Positions 34,324 through 43,116 of a stretch of DNA of 64,000 nucleotides are shown here, piece after piece. The DNA comes from Terriglobus sp. TAA 43. Lineage in GTDB: Bacteria; Acidobacteriota; Terriglobia; Terriglobales; Acidobacteriaceae. The translations under genes were made by a program, and so were the position numbers. Position 1 is the first letter of the stretch. Each line of letters opens with the position of its first letter. The DNA lies in assembly GCF_000800015.1 (NCBI RefSeq), contig NZ_JUGR01000003.1:1-64000 (forward strand), given 5' to 3'. Below the pieces are notes generated by a model. The model saw only the letters and a list, made by a program, of their open reading frames with translations, was not told the DNA's origin and searched no databases.

Positions 34324-35511
34324 TCAGGTCGCCAAGATCGGTGAACTCGCCCGCTCCTTTGTAAGCCAATCTAAATAAGCTGAGATGTCATAGCGGGCAG
34401 CCTCTAGCAGTTCCTTCATGTCATCGAGCATCACGTCGTGAATGGGGGGATCCTCTACGAGGATGCGGTCGACATCGGCCCGCTCGGCAACCTTCTTCAG
34501 CGATGCCATAGCCATCTTTGCTTCATTAGGGAGTTCAGGGGGATCGACAATAACTCCGGAAGGATCGACGATCGTTGCTGAGTGGGGCGTAAACTCAATC
34601 GCTATAGATATCAGGTCTTCACATGATGCTTGTGGAGCAACCTGATAGCCCATGACGCTCCGTACGTCGATTGTTGCTTTCGGACTATTAGTGATCGCGA
34701 GATTTGACATCCATTTGCACAAGCCGGTCAAGAAGAGATCAGCATGCCCCTTTTCGGTTGCTACTTTTTGAGCAATATCGGTTCTTGCAGCGATTCCGAA
34801 GACCTTTGATGAAAGCTTCCTGAACGAATCATGATTGTCCAGGTTGGAGCCATAAACATCGACAAAGCGATCGAGCAATTCTTGATGCACATCGTTTTGC
34901 CCAACACGAGTCGTCAAGAGCAGTAGCCAAGGTGTCTTGCTCAGAAGCTGAATTTTCAAGATTCCAGCAAGCGCTCGATAGTGATTATTCGTCAAGGCAC
35001 CAGGGGCCTGTTTCCCAAAACCATCACACAGATCTAGGTTTATTACGTCGAAAGGGCCAAATGCACGTGCTCTTTGAAAAGCTATCGACTCCTTATCTCC
35101 CAAGAGACAAACGTCGTCTTTCAAAACATCCGATGTCTCTTCAACTAGCGGCAATCGCCGCACTTCATCCAAAGAGATGTTGATCTCAGTTTGATCGTCT
35201 TTATTCGAAGCAAGAGCAGTGTTAAATCCCAAGAACGAAAATGCGAGATTCTTGGGGGTGCAAACCATCTTGTGTATGTGTCGTAGATCGAGAAGATCGA
35301 TGCCAGGTAGACCAAGGTATTTTAAAGATGCAGGCACTTCTTCGCGCTGCTGGATCATCCTGTTGATCTCCGCACACCACTGTTCGACCCGAACGTATTG
35401 TTTCCGGGGTCGATGCCAAGGAAGAAATTCTTTCTGAGTTGGTCGCGGTGCTTCGTACGCTGGGGCCCCAATAATATCCGCCGCCAAATCTTCTTGTTCG
35501 TTCTCAGCCAT
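34324..35511 (-). CDS. Unknown protein, third gene of the methyltransferase/GHKL operon
   Basis: A 395-residue cytosolic protein with no recognised family. Visible features: an N-terminal acidic stretch, a possible Rossmann-like strand FDVINLDLCDGFGKQAPGAL, a hydrophobic strand PWLLLLTTRVGQNDVHQELL, and a helical C-terminus. No nuclease signature (PD-ExK, HNH, GIY-YIG) was found with confidence. It follows the GHKL ATPase gene directly, with the next gene starting at the adjacent base, and so is probably co-translated. In a restriction or defence reading it would be the effector or specificity subunit. The region is visibly AT-richer than the flanks, consistent with transfer. Confidence 0.75.
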   Translation of the reverse strand: MAENEQEDLAADIIGAPAYEAPRPTQKEFLPWHRPRKQYVRVEQWCAEINRMIQQREEVPASLKYLGLPGIDLLDLRHIHKMVCTPKNLAFSFLGFNTALASNKDDQTEINISLDEVRRLPLVEETSDVLKDDVCLLGDKESIAFQRARAFGPFDVINLDLCDGFGKQAPGALTNNHYRALAGILKIQLLSKTPWLLLLTTRVGQNDVHQELLDRFVDVYGSNLDNHDSFRKLSSKVFGIAARTDIAQKVATEKGHADLFLTGLCKWMSNLAITNSPKATIDVRSVMGYQVAPQASCEDLISIAIEFTPHSATIVDPSGVIVDPPELPNEAKMAMASLKKVAERADVDRILVEDPPIHDVMLDDMKELLEAARYDISAYLDWLTKERASSPILAT

Positions 35512-37479
35512 CTATTGGTCTTCAGCTTTCAGAATGTCGTAGATTGCTCGAATCAACCTCTCTTGCTTTCGCTTTGGCAGCTGATCCAGGAGCTCAAAAC
35601 TTGCAAGGGTCTGGATAATTGCTTTTAGCTTTTCTTCCAGGATTGATTGCCGGGTCTGTGCTCCCGAAGTGCGGGCGCCCGCATTTGTACCAAGAGTCGA
35701 GGCACGAGAGAAGATATACGCATCGGTCTCTTCGCTTGAAAAACTCTTAGTTGCTTGAAATTCGATGGGAGGTGGGCTTGCACCCTCATCTCCGGTTTGC
35801 TCTTCCCAAACTCGCCTGGCGATGGACTGGATTCCCGAGACCGCTACTGCCTGGGTTTCACTGCGCTCTTGCTTCCGGACCTCACCTGCGATCTTTTTTT
35901 GTGCGGAAGCCACTTGGCGCAGAGCATTATGGAGCCATTTTGTTATGTAGACAGTATGAGGATGAGCGTTATTGAAGGATTCGCGGTCGATGTTGAGGGC
36001 GCTATCAAGACCCCGCTTAATAAAAATCTCGCATGTGATTTGGCGTAGCCGTGTCTGCTCTGAAACTTGATAGCGCATGAATGTTGGATCAAAGAGCGTT
36101 CCGCTCGATCCATGGATTCTGATCAGGGAGCCCTGATGCTCGACAGGGGCAATCTTCGGTGCCCAAAACAAATATGCTTCGAACTCTAGCGGGCCACCAC
36201 TCAAGGCGATCGGACTTTTTTCAAATTCTTGAGTACATCTGCCAACAAAAAATAAGGGCGCTTTGAGCGCATGGCTAGTCATCGGCAGATCGGTGAATCG
36301 CAATGGACGATAGAGCTTCAGATCATCAATGAAGACTTCAAACGGGATAGATGAACCAGAATCTGTCGAGAGACCTAAGATCTCCCTGGGCGAGCTTGAG
36401 GGAGGCTCATTGATGAGTGCAGCCGAAGCCTTCCCTTGGTTCGAAAGCAAGAAACTGTGCCCGAAATTTTCAATAGCAAGATCGAATGGATGCCCATCCA
36501 CGTAAGGCAGCGGAATGCCCAAGCTTAGTTGCCAGATCATTCGCAAGTAGTAATCAAATAAGCGGTCAAGACGAGGGTTGGGGTTAAATCCCTCTGAGAC
36601 TTCATCCCATACACAATTGACCAAATCTCGGAATGCATCTTCCGGGCTCGCTCCTTCGCTCCAGGGAACTGAGGCAAAGTTACCCGAGCTTCGTTTCAAG
36701 AGATCACCTGATTTCGGATCAACTCGGCCTATGTGGTATTTCGGCGGATCGATATCTTGCTTCTCTTCTGTGGGATCTGCCTTCTCAGCTTCTTCGATCA
36801 GACCCCATATCTCCCTGCTCCGTAAAGTGTCACGTGCTTGAGGGCGGATCTGGTTCAACACGATTGTTGTCCCATGAGAAGCGATGTCAACCGCCTTTTC
36901 TCGCCAGATGTTCACCTTGCCCGCTTCGAATTTCTCCTCGCCCGCGGCATCATCGTGAGTAGGTTCATCCGAATACTGACGAAGTGTCACTGTGGCGATC
37001 GTCCTGTACTTGTCGTTCGCCACCTTCGATATGATTTGGAACGAATGCGTCAGCTGCGAAACCGAAAACAGCCCTATGCCGATTTTTCCAATGAGCTTAC
37101 GGCCACCAGGACTGAGTGTTGGATCGACAATGCTTGTGATTCCTAATTCTTTGCCCTCCTCATTCCGCTTAGCGCTCCCACCGATGTGATGGAGAAGATG
37201 TGCCAGAACTTCGGGCGTCATCCCTGAGCCATTGTCTTCAACGACGATCCTCTCGAACCTCGGCGCGTCTGTCTTTACGACTACCCTTGTGGAGTCGGCG
37301 TCATAAGCATTTGAGATAAGCTCGCGAAGTGCGGACGCCGGTTGGCGGTAAATTCCATCCGTGACACGTGCAATGACTCGCTCATCAGTTTCAAGGCGCG
37401 TTTCGACCCAAGTCTTATCATTTTGACTTTGCCTGATTTTTTGGATCAGTTCTTGTTCCGTCAGAGTTTGTAAAGTCAT
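35512..37479 (-). CDS. GHKL (Hsp90/MutL/MORC-like) ATPase
   Basis: A 655-residue protein whose N-terminal ~250 residues form a GHKL ATPase: N-box ALRELISNAYDADS (Glu53, Asn57), G1 motif VVEDNGSGM (Asp82) and G2 motif IGKIGIGLFSVSQ (130-142). An S5-like and further C-terminal part follow, with no histidine-kinase or HSP90 tail and no MutL endonuclease motif. MutL/MORC-like GHKL ATPases encoded beside DNA methyltransferases are known from comparative genomics of restriction-modification systems and may act as ATP-driven clamps. It overlaps the methyltransferase by 4 bases and abuts the unknown gene, so the three form one unit. No function beyond this is shown by the sequence. Confidence 0.85.
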   Translation of the reverse strand: MTLQTLTEQELIQKIRQSQNDKTWVETRLETDERVIARVTDGIYRQPASALRELISNAYDADSTRVVVKTDAPRFERIVVEDNGSGMTPEVLAHLLHHIGGSAKRNEEGKELGITSIVDPTLSPGGRKLIGKIGIGLFSVSQLTHSFQIISKVANDKYRTIATVTLRQYSDEPTHDDAAGEEKFEAGKVNIWREKAVDIASHGTTIVLNQIRPQARDTLRSREIWGLIEEAEKADPTEEKQDIDPPKYHIGRVDPKSGDLLKRSSGNFASVPWSEGASPEDAFRDLVNCVWDEVSEGFNPNPRLDRLFDYYLRMIWQLSLGIPLPYVDGHPFDLAIENFGHSFLLSNQGKASAALINEPPSSSPREILGLSTDSGSSIPFEVFIDDLKLYRPLRFTDLPMTSHALKAPLFFVGRCTQEFEKSPIALSGGPLEFEAYLFWAPKIAPVEHQGSLIRIHGSSGTLFDPTFMRYQVSEQTRLRQITCEIFIKRGLDSALNIDRESFNNAHPHTVYITKWLHNALRQVASAQKKIAGEVRKQERSETQAVAVSGIQSIARRVWEEQTGDEGASPPPIEFQATKSFSSEETDAYIFSRASTLGTNAGARTSGAQTRQSILEEKLKAIIQTLASFELLDQLPKRKQERLIRAIYDILKAEDQ

Positions 37480-38597
37480 TTAGATACACCGTCTACGGAA
37501 TGCTTAATCGCAGTTGCTACGGCAAAAGCAACTGGCGGAGGTACCGCGTTAGAAACTTGCTCGACCTGCGCGGAGAATGTTCCTTCCAGGACGAATCGTT
37601 CTGGAAATCCCTGAAGGAGCAATGCTTCATAAATGCTCAGTCTTCGTTTGCACGACGGATGCACATGAATCTCCCGGTGTCCGAAAGCAATAGTCGGACT
37701 AGGCTTGTCCCAATACGTTCGTTTAAAGGAACGACCGACACGCCACGTATCCGGTGGTGTGCTGAATCGCTTCGAAACGGGCCTCATCGTCCAGTGATTC
37801 GGATGTACCGGAATCTGCTGAGGTGTAAGCGATCGAGAAAAGAAAGCGGGAGAGTCCAAATTTCCGATAGCCTCTCGCACCGTTCCGAGGCCTTTTCTCC
37901 GCCTGACTCGAATATCACCATATCCATATCCATCTGCTACCGCAGCAACCACAACGCGATTTCGCTTCTGCGGAACACCAAAATCCAACGAGCACAAGCG
38001 CATCGCAGTCGCGTTGAATTTTAGCTTGGAAATTTCGTCGAGAAGGCCCTGATAAAGCACGAGGTGCTTCGAATCTTGAATTCCTAAGACGTTTTCAAAA
38101 ACGATGAAATCGACTCGGTATTTTCGCTTCAACTCATGAATGATTTCGAGGTACAAGCCAACCAATGCGTTGCGGGGATCGTTTGGATGAGACTCTGTAT
38201 TAGCCCTTGAAAAACCTTGGCATGGCGGACCGCCTATGACTCCGACACGCGCCCCCGGTTCAATGTGACGTTCGACGAGGGCAATGACCCCTTTAGGACC
38301 AAGTTCGCGCAGGTCTACACAGTGGCTTTCAGAGCTAAAGTTACGACTGTGAGTCTTCACAGCTGCTGCGGACTTGTCGAGCGCAACCGCGATTGAAAAG
38401 CCGGCTTTCACGAAACCGAGATCGAGGCCACCGGCGCCACAAAAAAGCGAGACTATCTGAGGCAGCGCCCCACGCCGTTCATGTGAAGTAATCCTGCGTC
38501 TTGATCGAGAGGGCTTTTCGCCGATTAGGCGGCTCCCGGTATGGCTTTTAATCTTCACCGTTAGATTAGGATACGGTTCACCAACGACATCACACAA
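37476..38597 (-). CDS. DNA (cytosine-5) methyltransferase
   Basis: A 373-residue C5 methyltransferase with the standard motif order: motif I SLFCGAGGLDLGF (~50-62), motif IV GGPPCQGFS with catalytic Cys126, motif VI FENV, motif VIII QKRNRVVV, and IX/X VEQVSNAVPPPVAFAVA. The target-recognition region between VIII and IX (~230-320) is of ordinary length. The first ~45 residues are basic and disordered-looking; the start is uncertain (TTG 38597, or GTG 38558). It heads the operon with the GHKL ATPase and the unknown protein, so it is likely the self-marking part of a restriction-like system. No classical restriction endonuclease gene is seen nearby. Confidence 0.93.
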   Translation of the reverse strand: MCDVVGEPYPNLTVKIKSHTGSRLIGEKPSRSRRRITSHERRGALPQIVSLFCGAGGLDLGFVKAGFSIAVALDKSAAAVKTHSRNFSSESHCVDLRELGPKGVIALVERHIEPGARVGVIGGPPCQGFSRANTESHPNDPRNALVGLYLEIIHELKRKYRVDFIVFENVLGIQDSKHLVLYQGLLDEISKLKFNATAMRLCSLDFGVPQKRNRVVVAAVADGYGYGDIRVRRRKGLGTVREAIGNLDSPAFFSRSLTPQQIPVHPNHWTMRPVSKRFSTPPDTWRVGRSFKRTYWDKPSPTIAFGHREIHVHPSCKRRLSIYEALLLQGFPERFVLEGTFSAQVEQVSNAVPPPVAFAVATAIKHSVDGVSK

Positions 38598-39293
38598 CTA
38601 CCTAATTTTGTTTATGATAGCGCCGAGAGCCATTCAATTTACAAGTTCAAGCAAATAAGGTAGTTCACGTCGGAAGCGGGATCAAACTCGCTACTCATCT
38701 AGCGTTCGTTTTGCGCAGCATGTACAGATGCAGAACCCTTGAAAAACGAGTTTCATTTCCTTGCATGTCTCCAGTCGGGTTCGCGTCTTCTGCTACCCAC
38801 CTCGGCTTCTTCCCGTCACATGCAACCAGGATATTGGAGACCTTAATGAGGTGCGCATTTACAGGTAATTCACACCAGCGATACACCATGAAGCAGCAGT
38901 ACGACGTTCTCCACGGGATGACGATTACGTTGATGCTCACAAAGACACATCAAGAATACCTTCAGCGGCTGCAGTAGCCATATCGTAACGGTTGCGGACA
39001 CGTATTTAGATGTCGTTGAAGACTTCCAAACGCTGTGCGATCAAAACACCATCGTGGGAGTTCTACCGCGACAGATAGCTACTATCTAAATCGTCTTTCC
39101 GCGGAACGCGGATCAAGGCAGTGAGAACCTAACGCTATTCCTCCAATAGCCTATAGAAGAGAGCGATTTTGTTCAGGATCCGTCAAAGATCGCTTCGCAA
39201 GGGGAAAGTGCAGAAGGGGGAACGAGGCTGTTACCAAACTCTCCAAAGCTTTCGCGACAAGCGACCGCAGTTGAGTTCAGATGTCTATGAATT
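38598..39293. other. Intergenic region between methyltransferase and IS element
   Basis: About 700 bases. The first ~70 bases are AT-rich and probably hold the methyltransferase promoter. One weak open frame lies at 38695-38940 on the minus strand. Otherwise nothing is recognised. Confidence 0.4.
38695..38940 (-). CDS. Doubtful small ORF
   Basis: An 81-codon GTG-started frame with sequence such as VSNILVACDGKKPRWVAEDA. It has an unusual Cys/Trp-rich N-terminus and no family match. A stop lies just upstream in frame, so it cannot extend. It may be a remnant or chance. Confidence 0.22.
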   Translation of the reverse strand: MSINVIVIPWRTSYCCFMVYRWCELPVNAHLIKVSNILVACDGKKPRWVAEDANPTGDMQGNETRFSRVLHLYMLRKTNAR

Positions 39294-39306
39294 CAGAGTT
39301 GGGCGC

Positions 39307-40635
39307 TCAGGGCTCCCCGATCGACCCGATCAGCGCCGGAACACCAGCAACCTGCACCATACGTTTGAGGTTATAGGCCATTGTTGCAAGTCCAATTTCA
39401 ATCCGGGCACCCTTCAGTCCGCGTAGGAGCAGCCTCGGATGCCCGAAGATCCGATACTTCATCGTTGCGAATGGGTGTTCGACAGTTGATCTTCGAAGTC
39501 TCATGGCTGCGGGAGTGGCACGCTCCTGCATGCGGAGCAACGTCTCTTCATGCAAGTGGCGAGTGAAGGACCGTTGTGACGCAAGAGTGCAGTTTGGCTT
39601 CAATGAACATGTCGAGCAATCGGCACTAGCAGCCCGATAGACGATATCAAGCTCCTTCGGCCGAGTCCGTTTTCTGTGAAGAGTTTTGCCAGCGGGACAA
39701 GTGTATGAGTCAGAGTCTGCTTGGTACTGAAAGTGTTCACGGGAGTAGAAGAGTCCGCCACTTCTTGTATGCACGTTACGTGCAGTTGGGATGTGTAGCT
39801 CAAATCCTTTCTGCTCGCATTCTGCGGCTTGCTTTCCATTGGAGTAACCGGCATCAGCCGTCACATGGAAGCTCTCCAGATTCAAGGCCCTTGCTGTCGC
39901 CTCAACCATTGGTTGCAACTGGCGATTATCAGCGGCGTCCAATACTACAGAATGCGTCACGATGATGGCGTGCTCCGCATCGACAGCGGTTTGAACGTTA
40001 TACGCGGGTGCGGTCGCTCCCCTCATAAGCATGAAGTTTGCTTCGGGCTCAGGATGTTCCTTCAGCTTATTCAGCGCAGCCTGAACAGCGGAAGCGTCAA
40101 CTTCTTCATGTTGCTCACTGTCCGCTTTCTCCATGGCGTCAAGGTATCGCTGCAACTGAAATCGCTCGCGGGCACTGTCGATGCTAGCCACTGCTCGAAA
40201 CTTGCTTCCATCGATCGCTATCCATTCTCCACGAATAAGACCACAACCTTTAGCGAATCGTACAAGTTCCGCCCCAGCAGACGTTACGCTCTCCTGATGC
40301 ATGCGCCGAAACTCAGCAATGGACTTGTAGTCCGGGTAAAGTCGCTCTAAGAGCCACATCAGTTCAACATTGCGTCGGCATTCAGCTTCTAAACGTCTAG
40401 AGGAACGCACTTGGTTCAGATACCCATAAAGATAAAGCTTGAGGAGTGCGCGAGGATCGTATCCGGGACGACCAGTGGCAGCGGGTTGTGCCCGCTCGAA
40501 ACCTAGTTGAGCCATGTCTAGCTTCTCGACAAATGCGTCGATTACGCGGCAAACGTGGTTTGCCGGGACTAGGTCGTCTAAGACAACAGGAAAGAGTGTG
40601 GACTGTTTGCGTCCTTCACCTTCTATATAGGCCAT
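39307..40635 (-). CDS. IS1182-family transposase
   Basis: A 442-residue DDE transposase. The N-terminal domain (LFPVVLDDLVPANHVCRVID, then GRPGYDPRALLKLYLYGYLN) is typical of IS1182/DUF772 proteins. Catalytic residues are visible as Asp in WIAIDGSKFRAV, Asp in HVTADAGYSNGK and Glu in RRSTVEHPFATMK. A Cys-rich insert (YTCPAGKTL, DCSTCSLKPNCT) is also typical. The frame is complete from ATG 40635, so the element may be active. It lies between the methyltransferase operon and the antiporter gene, marking one side of a probable acquired island. Confidence 0.9.
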   Translation of the reverse strand: MAYIEGEGRKQSTLFPVVLDDLVPANHVCRVIDAFVEKLDMAQLGFERAQPAATGRPGYDPRALLKLYLYGYLNQVRSSRRLEAECRRNVELMWLLERLYPDYKSIAEFRRMHQESVTSAGAELVRFAKGCGLIRGEWIAIDGSKFRAVASIDSARERFQLQRYLDAMEKADSEQHEEVDASAVQAALNKLKEHPEPEANFMLMRGATAPAYNVQTAVDAEHAIIVTHSVVLDAADNRQLQPMVEATARALNLESFHVTADAGYSNGKQAAECEQKGFELHIPTARNVHTRSGGLFYSREHFQYQADSDSYTCPAGKTLHRKRTRPKELDIVYRAASADCSTCSLKPNCTLASQRSFTRHLHEETLLRMQERATPAAMRLRRSTVEHPFATMKYRIFGHPRLLLRGLKGARIEIGLATMAYNLKRMVQVAGVPALIGSIGEP

Positions 40636-40639
40636 AAGT

Positions 40640-40671
40640 GACGATGTCCTCGCGATTACGAAGACATCGTC
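40640..40671 (-). promoter_or_regulatory. Hairpin upstream of the transposase gene
   Basis: GACGATGTC and GACATCGTC form a perfect 9-bp stem, 4 bases before the transposase ATG. Hairpins in IS leaders can limit read-through or translation from outside promoters. This role is inferred. Confidence 0.4.
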
Positions 40672-40720
40672 TCATCCCTAGCTGTTTAAAAAATCGGAGG
40701 TCTTGAGTAGATCGTGATGT

Positions 40721-41995
40721 TCAGCACGAGACATTGCCTAAGCGTCCTTGCATCCGCCGCAGGAAAGGCGAGATCGTCAGGCCCTGCACCAAAATGGAGA
40801 ACACTACCGTGATGTAAGTCGCTGCCAACAGCAAGTTGCGTTCTCTAGCGGGTTCCTGCGGAAGCGAGAGGGCAAGAGCAACTGCCAGCGCTCCTCGAAG
40901 CCCGCCCCAGGTCAATATCATCACATTGCCAGTCACCCTCTGACGACAAACCGCGAGTGTGCGTACTACTGCGGTTACGCTGGCGAAACGTGCAATGAGC
41001 ACTATGGGAATTGCGATCAATCCTGCCGTTAGCAGAGAAAAGCTGAGAGGAAGGATGAGTAGCTGTAGGCCCAGCAAGAGAAAGAGCACGACATTCATAA
41101 TATCGTCGATCAATTCCCAGAACTTCTCAAGGTGATCTCGGGTGTTCGGGGACATCGCGAAGCGCCGCGCAGTCCCGCTGACCATAAGTCCAGCGGCAAC
41201 AGCTTCAAGAGGCGCCGAGAGATGAAGTTTGTCGGCCAGGACGTAACCTCCCATGGCCAGAGCAAGCGTAAGCATGACCTCAACACGATAGCTATCGACC
41301 ATCCGGATGAGACGGTACGTCAGATACCCAAGTGTCATTCCCAGCACAATACCTCCACCTGCCTCTCCGAGCAACAAGGCTCCAAACGTCGCAGGGGAAG
41401 GCAAGCTGCCATGGCCCGATCCCTTAGCCGAAGCCCCCAGAAGCGCGACGAAAATTACGGCACCAACTCCGTCGTTGAACAACGACTCACCCGCAAGCTG
41501 GATCTTCAGTTCTGGCGGAGCACCCACGCGCTGCAGCATATCCAGCACCGCAATCGGATCGGTGGGCGAGATCAATGCCCCAAACAGAAGTGCCTGCGTC
41601 CAACTGATCGGGATGCCTGCAATGTGCAAACCCGTTTTGAATAGGAATCCGACGATGACCGTCGAAATCGCGGTGGCGAAAATAGCCAAACTGAGTACAG
41701 ATACGCGTTCACATCCGAGCTGCTTGAGATCAAGTTGCAGAGCTCCAGCGAATAGAAGGAATGCGAGCATGCCGTGGAGGACTGCCTGATTGAAATCGAT
41801 GCCGGATACCAGCAGATGAGCGCTCGCCTGAAGCGCTGGGACAGTGTGCCCGCCCACAATGAGAGCGCAGGCGGCAGCCAAAGACAGGACCATCGTCCCG
41901 ATACTTGTTGGCAATCGAAGTACCCGATAACTGAGGAAGCTGAAGAGAGCACCGAGTGTGACAAGTGCGCTAAGCAGCGCGAATGAAGGCATCAT
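40721..41995 (-). CDS. Na+/H+ antiporter (CPA1/NhaP type)
   Basis: About 424 residues from ATG 41995 (the adjacent ATG 41992 is equally possible); the longer frame adds 60 unlikely charged residues. It has ~12 hydrophobic segments. The core CPA1 pattern is present: SWTQALLFGALISPTDPIAV (the TDP motif), then LAGESLFNDGVGAVIFVALL with the Asn-Asp pair used for ion binding, and LTWGGLRGALAVALALSLP near the end. Such antiporters exchange Na+ for H+ at the inner membrane and support pH and salt tolerance. No operon partner; the gene lies between the IS element and an intergenic repeat. Confidence 0.9.
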   Translation of the reverse strand: MMPSFALLSALVTLGALFSFLSYRVLRLPTSIGTMVLSLAAACALIVGGHTVPALQASAHLLVSGIDFNQAVLHGMLAFLLFAGALQLDLKQLGCERVSVLSLAIFATAISTVIVGFLFKTGLHIAGIPISWTQALLFGALISPTDPIAVLDMLQRVGAPPELKIQLAGESLFNDGVGAVIFVALLGASAKGSGHGSLPSPATFGALLLGEAGGGIVLGMTLGYLTYRLIRMVDSYRVEVMLTLALAMGGYVLADKLHLSAPLEAVAAGLMVSGTARRFAMSPNTRDHLEKFWELIDDIMNVVLFLLLGLQLLILPLSFSLLTAGLIAIPIVLIARFASVTAVVRTLAVCRQRVTGNVMILTWGGLRGALAVALALSLPQEPARERNLLLAATYITVVFSILVQGLTISPFLRRMQGRLGNVSC

Positions 41996-42089
41996 GTCGG
42001 CTATCGCTAGGATAGATGATTGAGAATCGGCACATCGGCGTCCTCTGGACGGTTCTTCAGTCGGGAAACTTGTTCTCTCGACGTGCGGA

Positions 42090-42203
42090 TCGGATTGGTA
42101 ACAGGTTTCATAACAGCATCGCTCGCCGTTCCTGCACTTTTCCCTTTGCTGCCTGTGGCGTTCCAACTTCCACAAGAGCGTTTGTCGGTAGTTACTCAGT
42201 GCG
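42090..42203 (+). repeat. Intergenic repeat related to 44666-44770
   Basis: CCTGCACTTTTCCC followed by TTTGCTGCCTGTGGC recurs as CCTGCACTTTTCCC followed by CTTTACTGCCTGCGGC near 44710. In both copies CAAGAGCGTTT / CAAGTGCGTTT follows about 20 bases later, and TTTCATAACAG / TTTCGCAACAG precedes. The 330-base gap shows no gene. Confidence 0.5.
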
Positions 42204-42327
42204 CTCAGGATTTGACGACTGCAGGATAATTTTCGTTCGAACTATGGCTGGCGACACCATTTTTGCATCTGATGGCTTGACGCACGTCAGCGCGAGGGCC
42301 TTTTCGGCAACGCTGTGAAAGGTTCTA

Positions 42328-43116
42328 TTGACATCCGTTCAACGCAACAACGTCAAAATCAGCGGCAAAGGCTCAAAAGTCATCATGTTTGCCCATGGCT
42401 ACGGCTGCGATCAAGCGATGTGGCGCGCCGTCGCTCCTTCGTTCGAAAACGACTACAAGGTCATCCTGTTCGACTATGTAGGTTCCGGTCACTCCGACTC
42501 CACAGCTTTCAGTCGTACCCAGTACAGCACCCTTCGAGGGTACGCTGCTGACGTGATCGCGATTATCGAAGAGTTGAAGCTCGAGAAGGTCAACTTCATT
42601 GCGCACTCGGTGAGTTCCATGATCGGCGCGCTCGCAGCCATCCAACGTCCAGAGTTGTTCGAGAACCTCGTCATGATCGGTCCATCCCCGAGTTACATCA
42701 ATGACGGCGAATATCTGGGAGGATTCGAGCGGTCTGACATTGAGGACCTGCTTGAAATGCTGGACAACAACCACTCCGGTTGGTCAGCGATGATGGCGCC
42801 CATCATCATGGGAAACCCCGAACGACCGGAACTTGCCGCCGAGCTGGAAGCAAGTTTTTGCAGTACAGACCCGATCCATGCGCAGCATTTTGCGCGAGTG
42901 ACCTTCCTGTCGGACAATCGCGCCGATCTATTGAACCTACGCTCCCGCACGCTGATCCTGCAATGCGATAAAGACTCCATCGCTCCCGTCAGCGTGGGAC
43001 AATATGTGCAACGATGTATACCCAAGAGCCAGCTGATTGTGATGGAGGCGACGGGCCACTGTCCGCATCTGAGCTCGCCGGGCGTCGTGACCCAAGCGAT
43101 CCAGGACTTCCTTTGA
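42328..43116 (+). CDS. rsbQ: RsbQ-like alpha/beta hydrolase
   Basis: A 262-residue hydrolase close to Bacillus RsbQ and related to plant D14/KAI2 receptors. Features are VIMFAHGYGCDQAMWR, the nucleophile segment NFIAHSVSSMIG (Ser94), Asp216 in QCDKDSIAPV and His244 in ATGHCPHLSSP, so the triad is complete. TTG 42328 has GAAAGG upstream. In Bacillus RsbQ hydrolyses or binds an unknown small ligand and activates the PAS phosphatase RsbP. Here it overlaps by 4 bases a PAS histidine kinase, so the same input module seems to feed a two-component kinase. No response regulator gene follows. Confidence 0.87.
   Translation: MTSVQRNNVKISGKGSKVIMFAHGYGCDQAMWRAVAPSFENDYKVILFDYVGSGHSDSTAFSRTQYSTLRGYAADVIAIIEELKLEKVNFIAHSVSSMIGALAAIQRPELFENLVMIGPSPSYINDGEYLGGFERSDIEDLLEMLDNNHSGWSAMMAPIIMGNPERPELAAELEASFCSTDPIHAQHFARVTFLSDNRADLLNLRSRTLILQCDKDSIAPVSVGQYVQRCIPKSQLIVMEATGHCPHLSSPGVVTQAIQDFL

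Larger units (their letters stand above)
39294..40684 (-). mobile_element. IS1182-family insertion sequence (ends approximate)
   Basis: The transposase gene is intact. Possible imperfect terminal repeats are CAGAGTTGGG at 39294 and CAGCTAGGGA read inward from 40684. No convincing target duplication is visible, so the ends are tentative. Confidence 0.6.

Noticed and set aside
39260-40720. Exact IS1182 ends with target-site duplication
   Set aside because: Candidate end repeats are weak and no matching flanking direct repeat was found.
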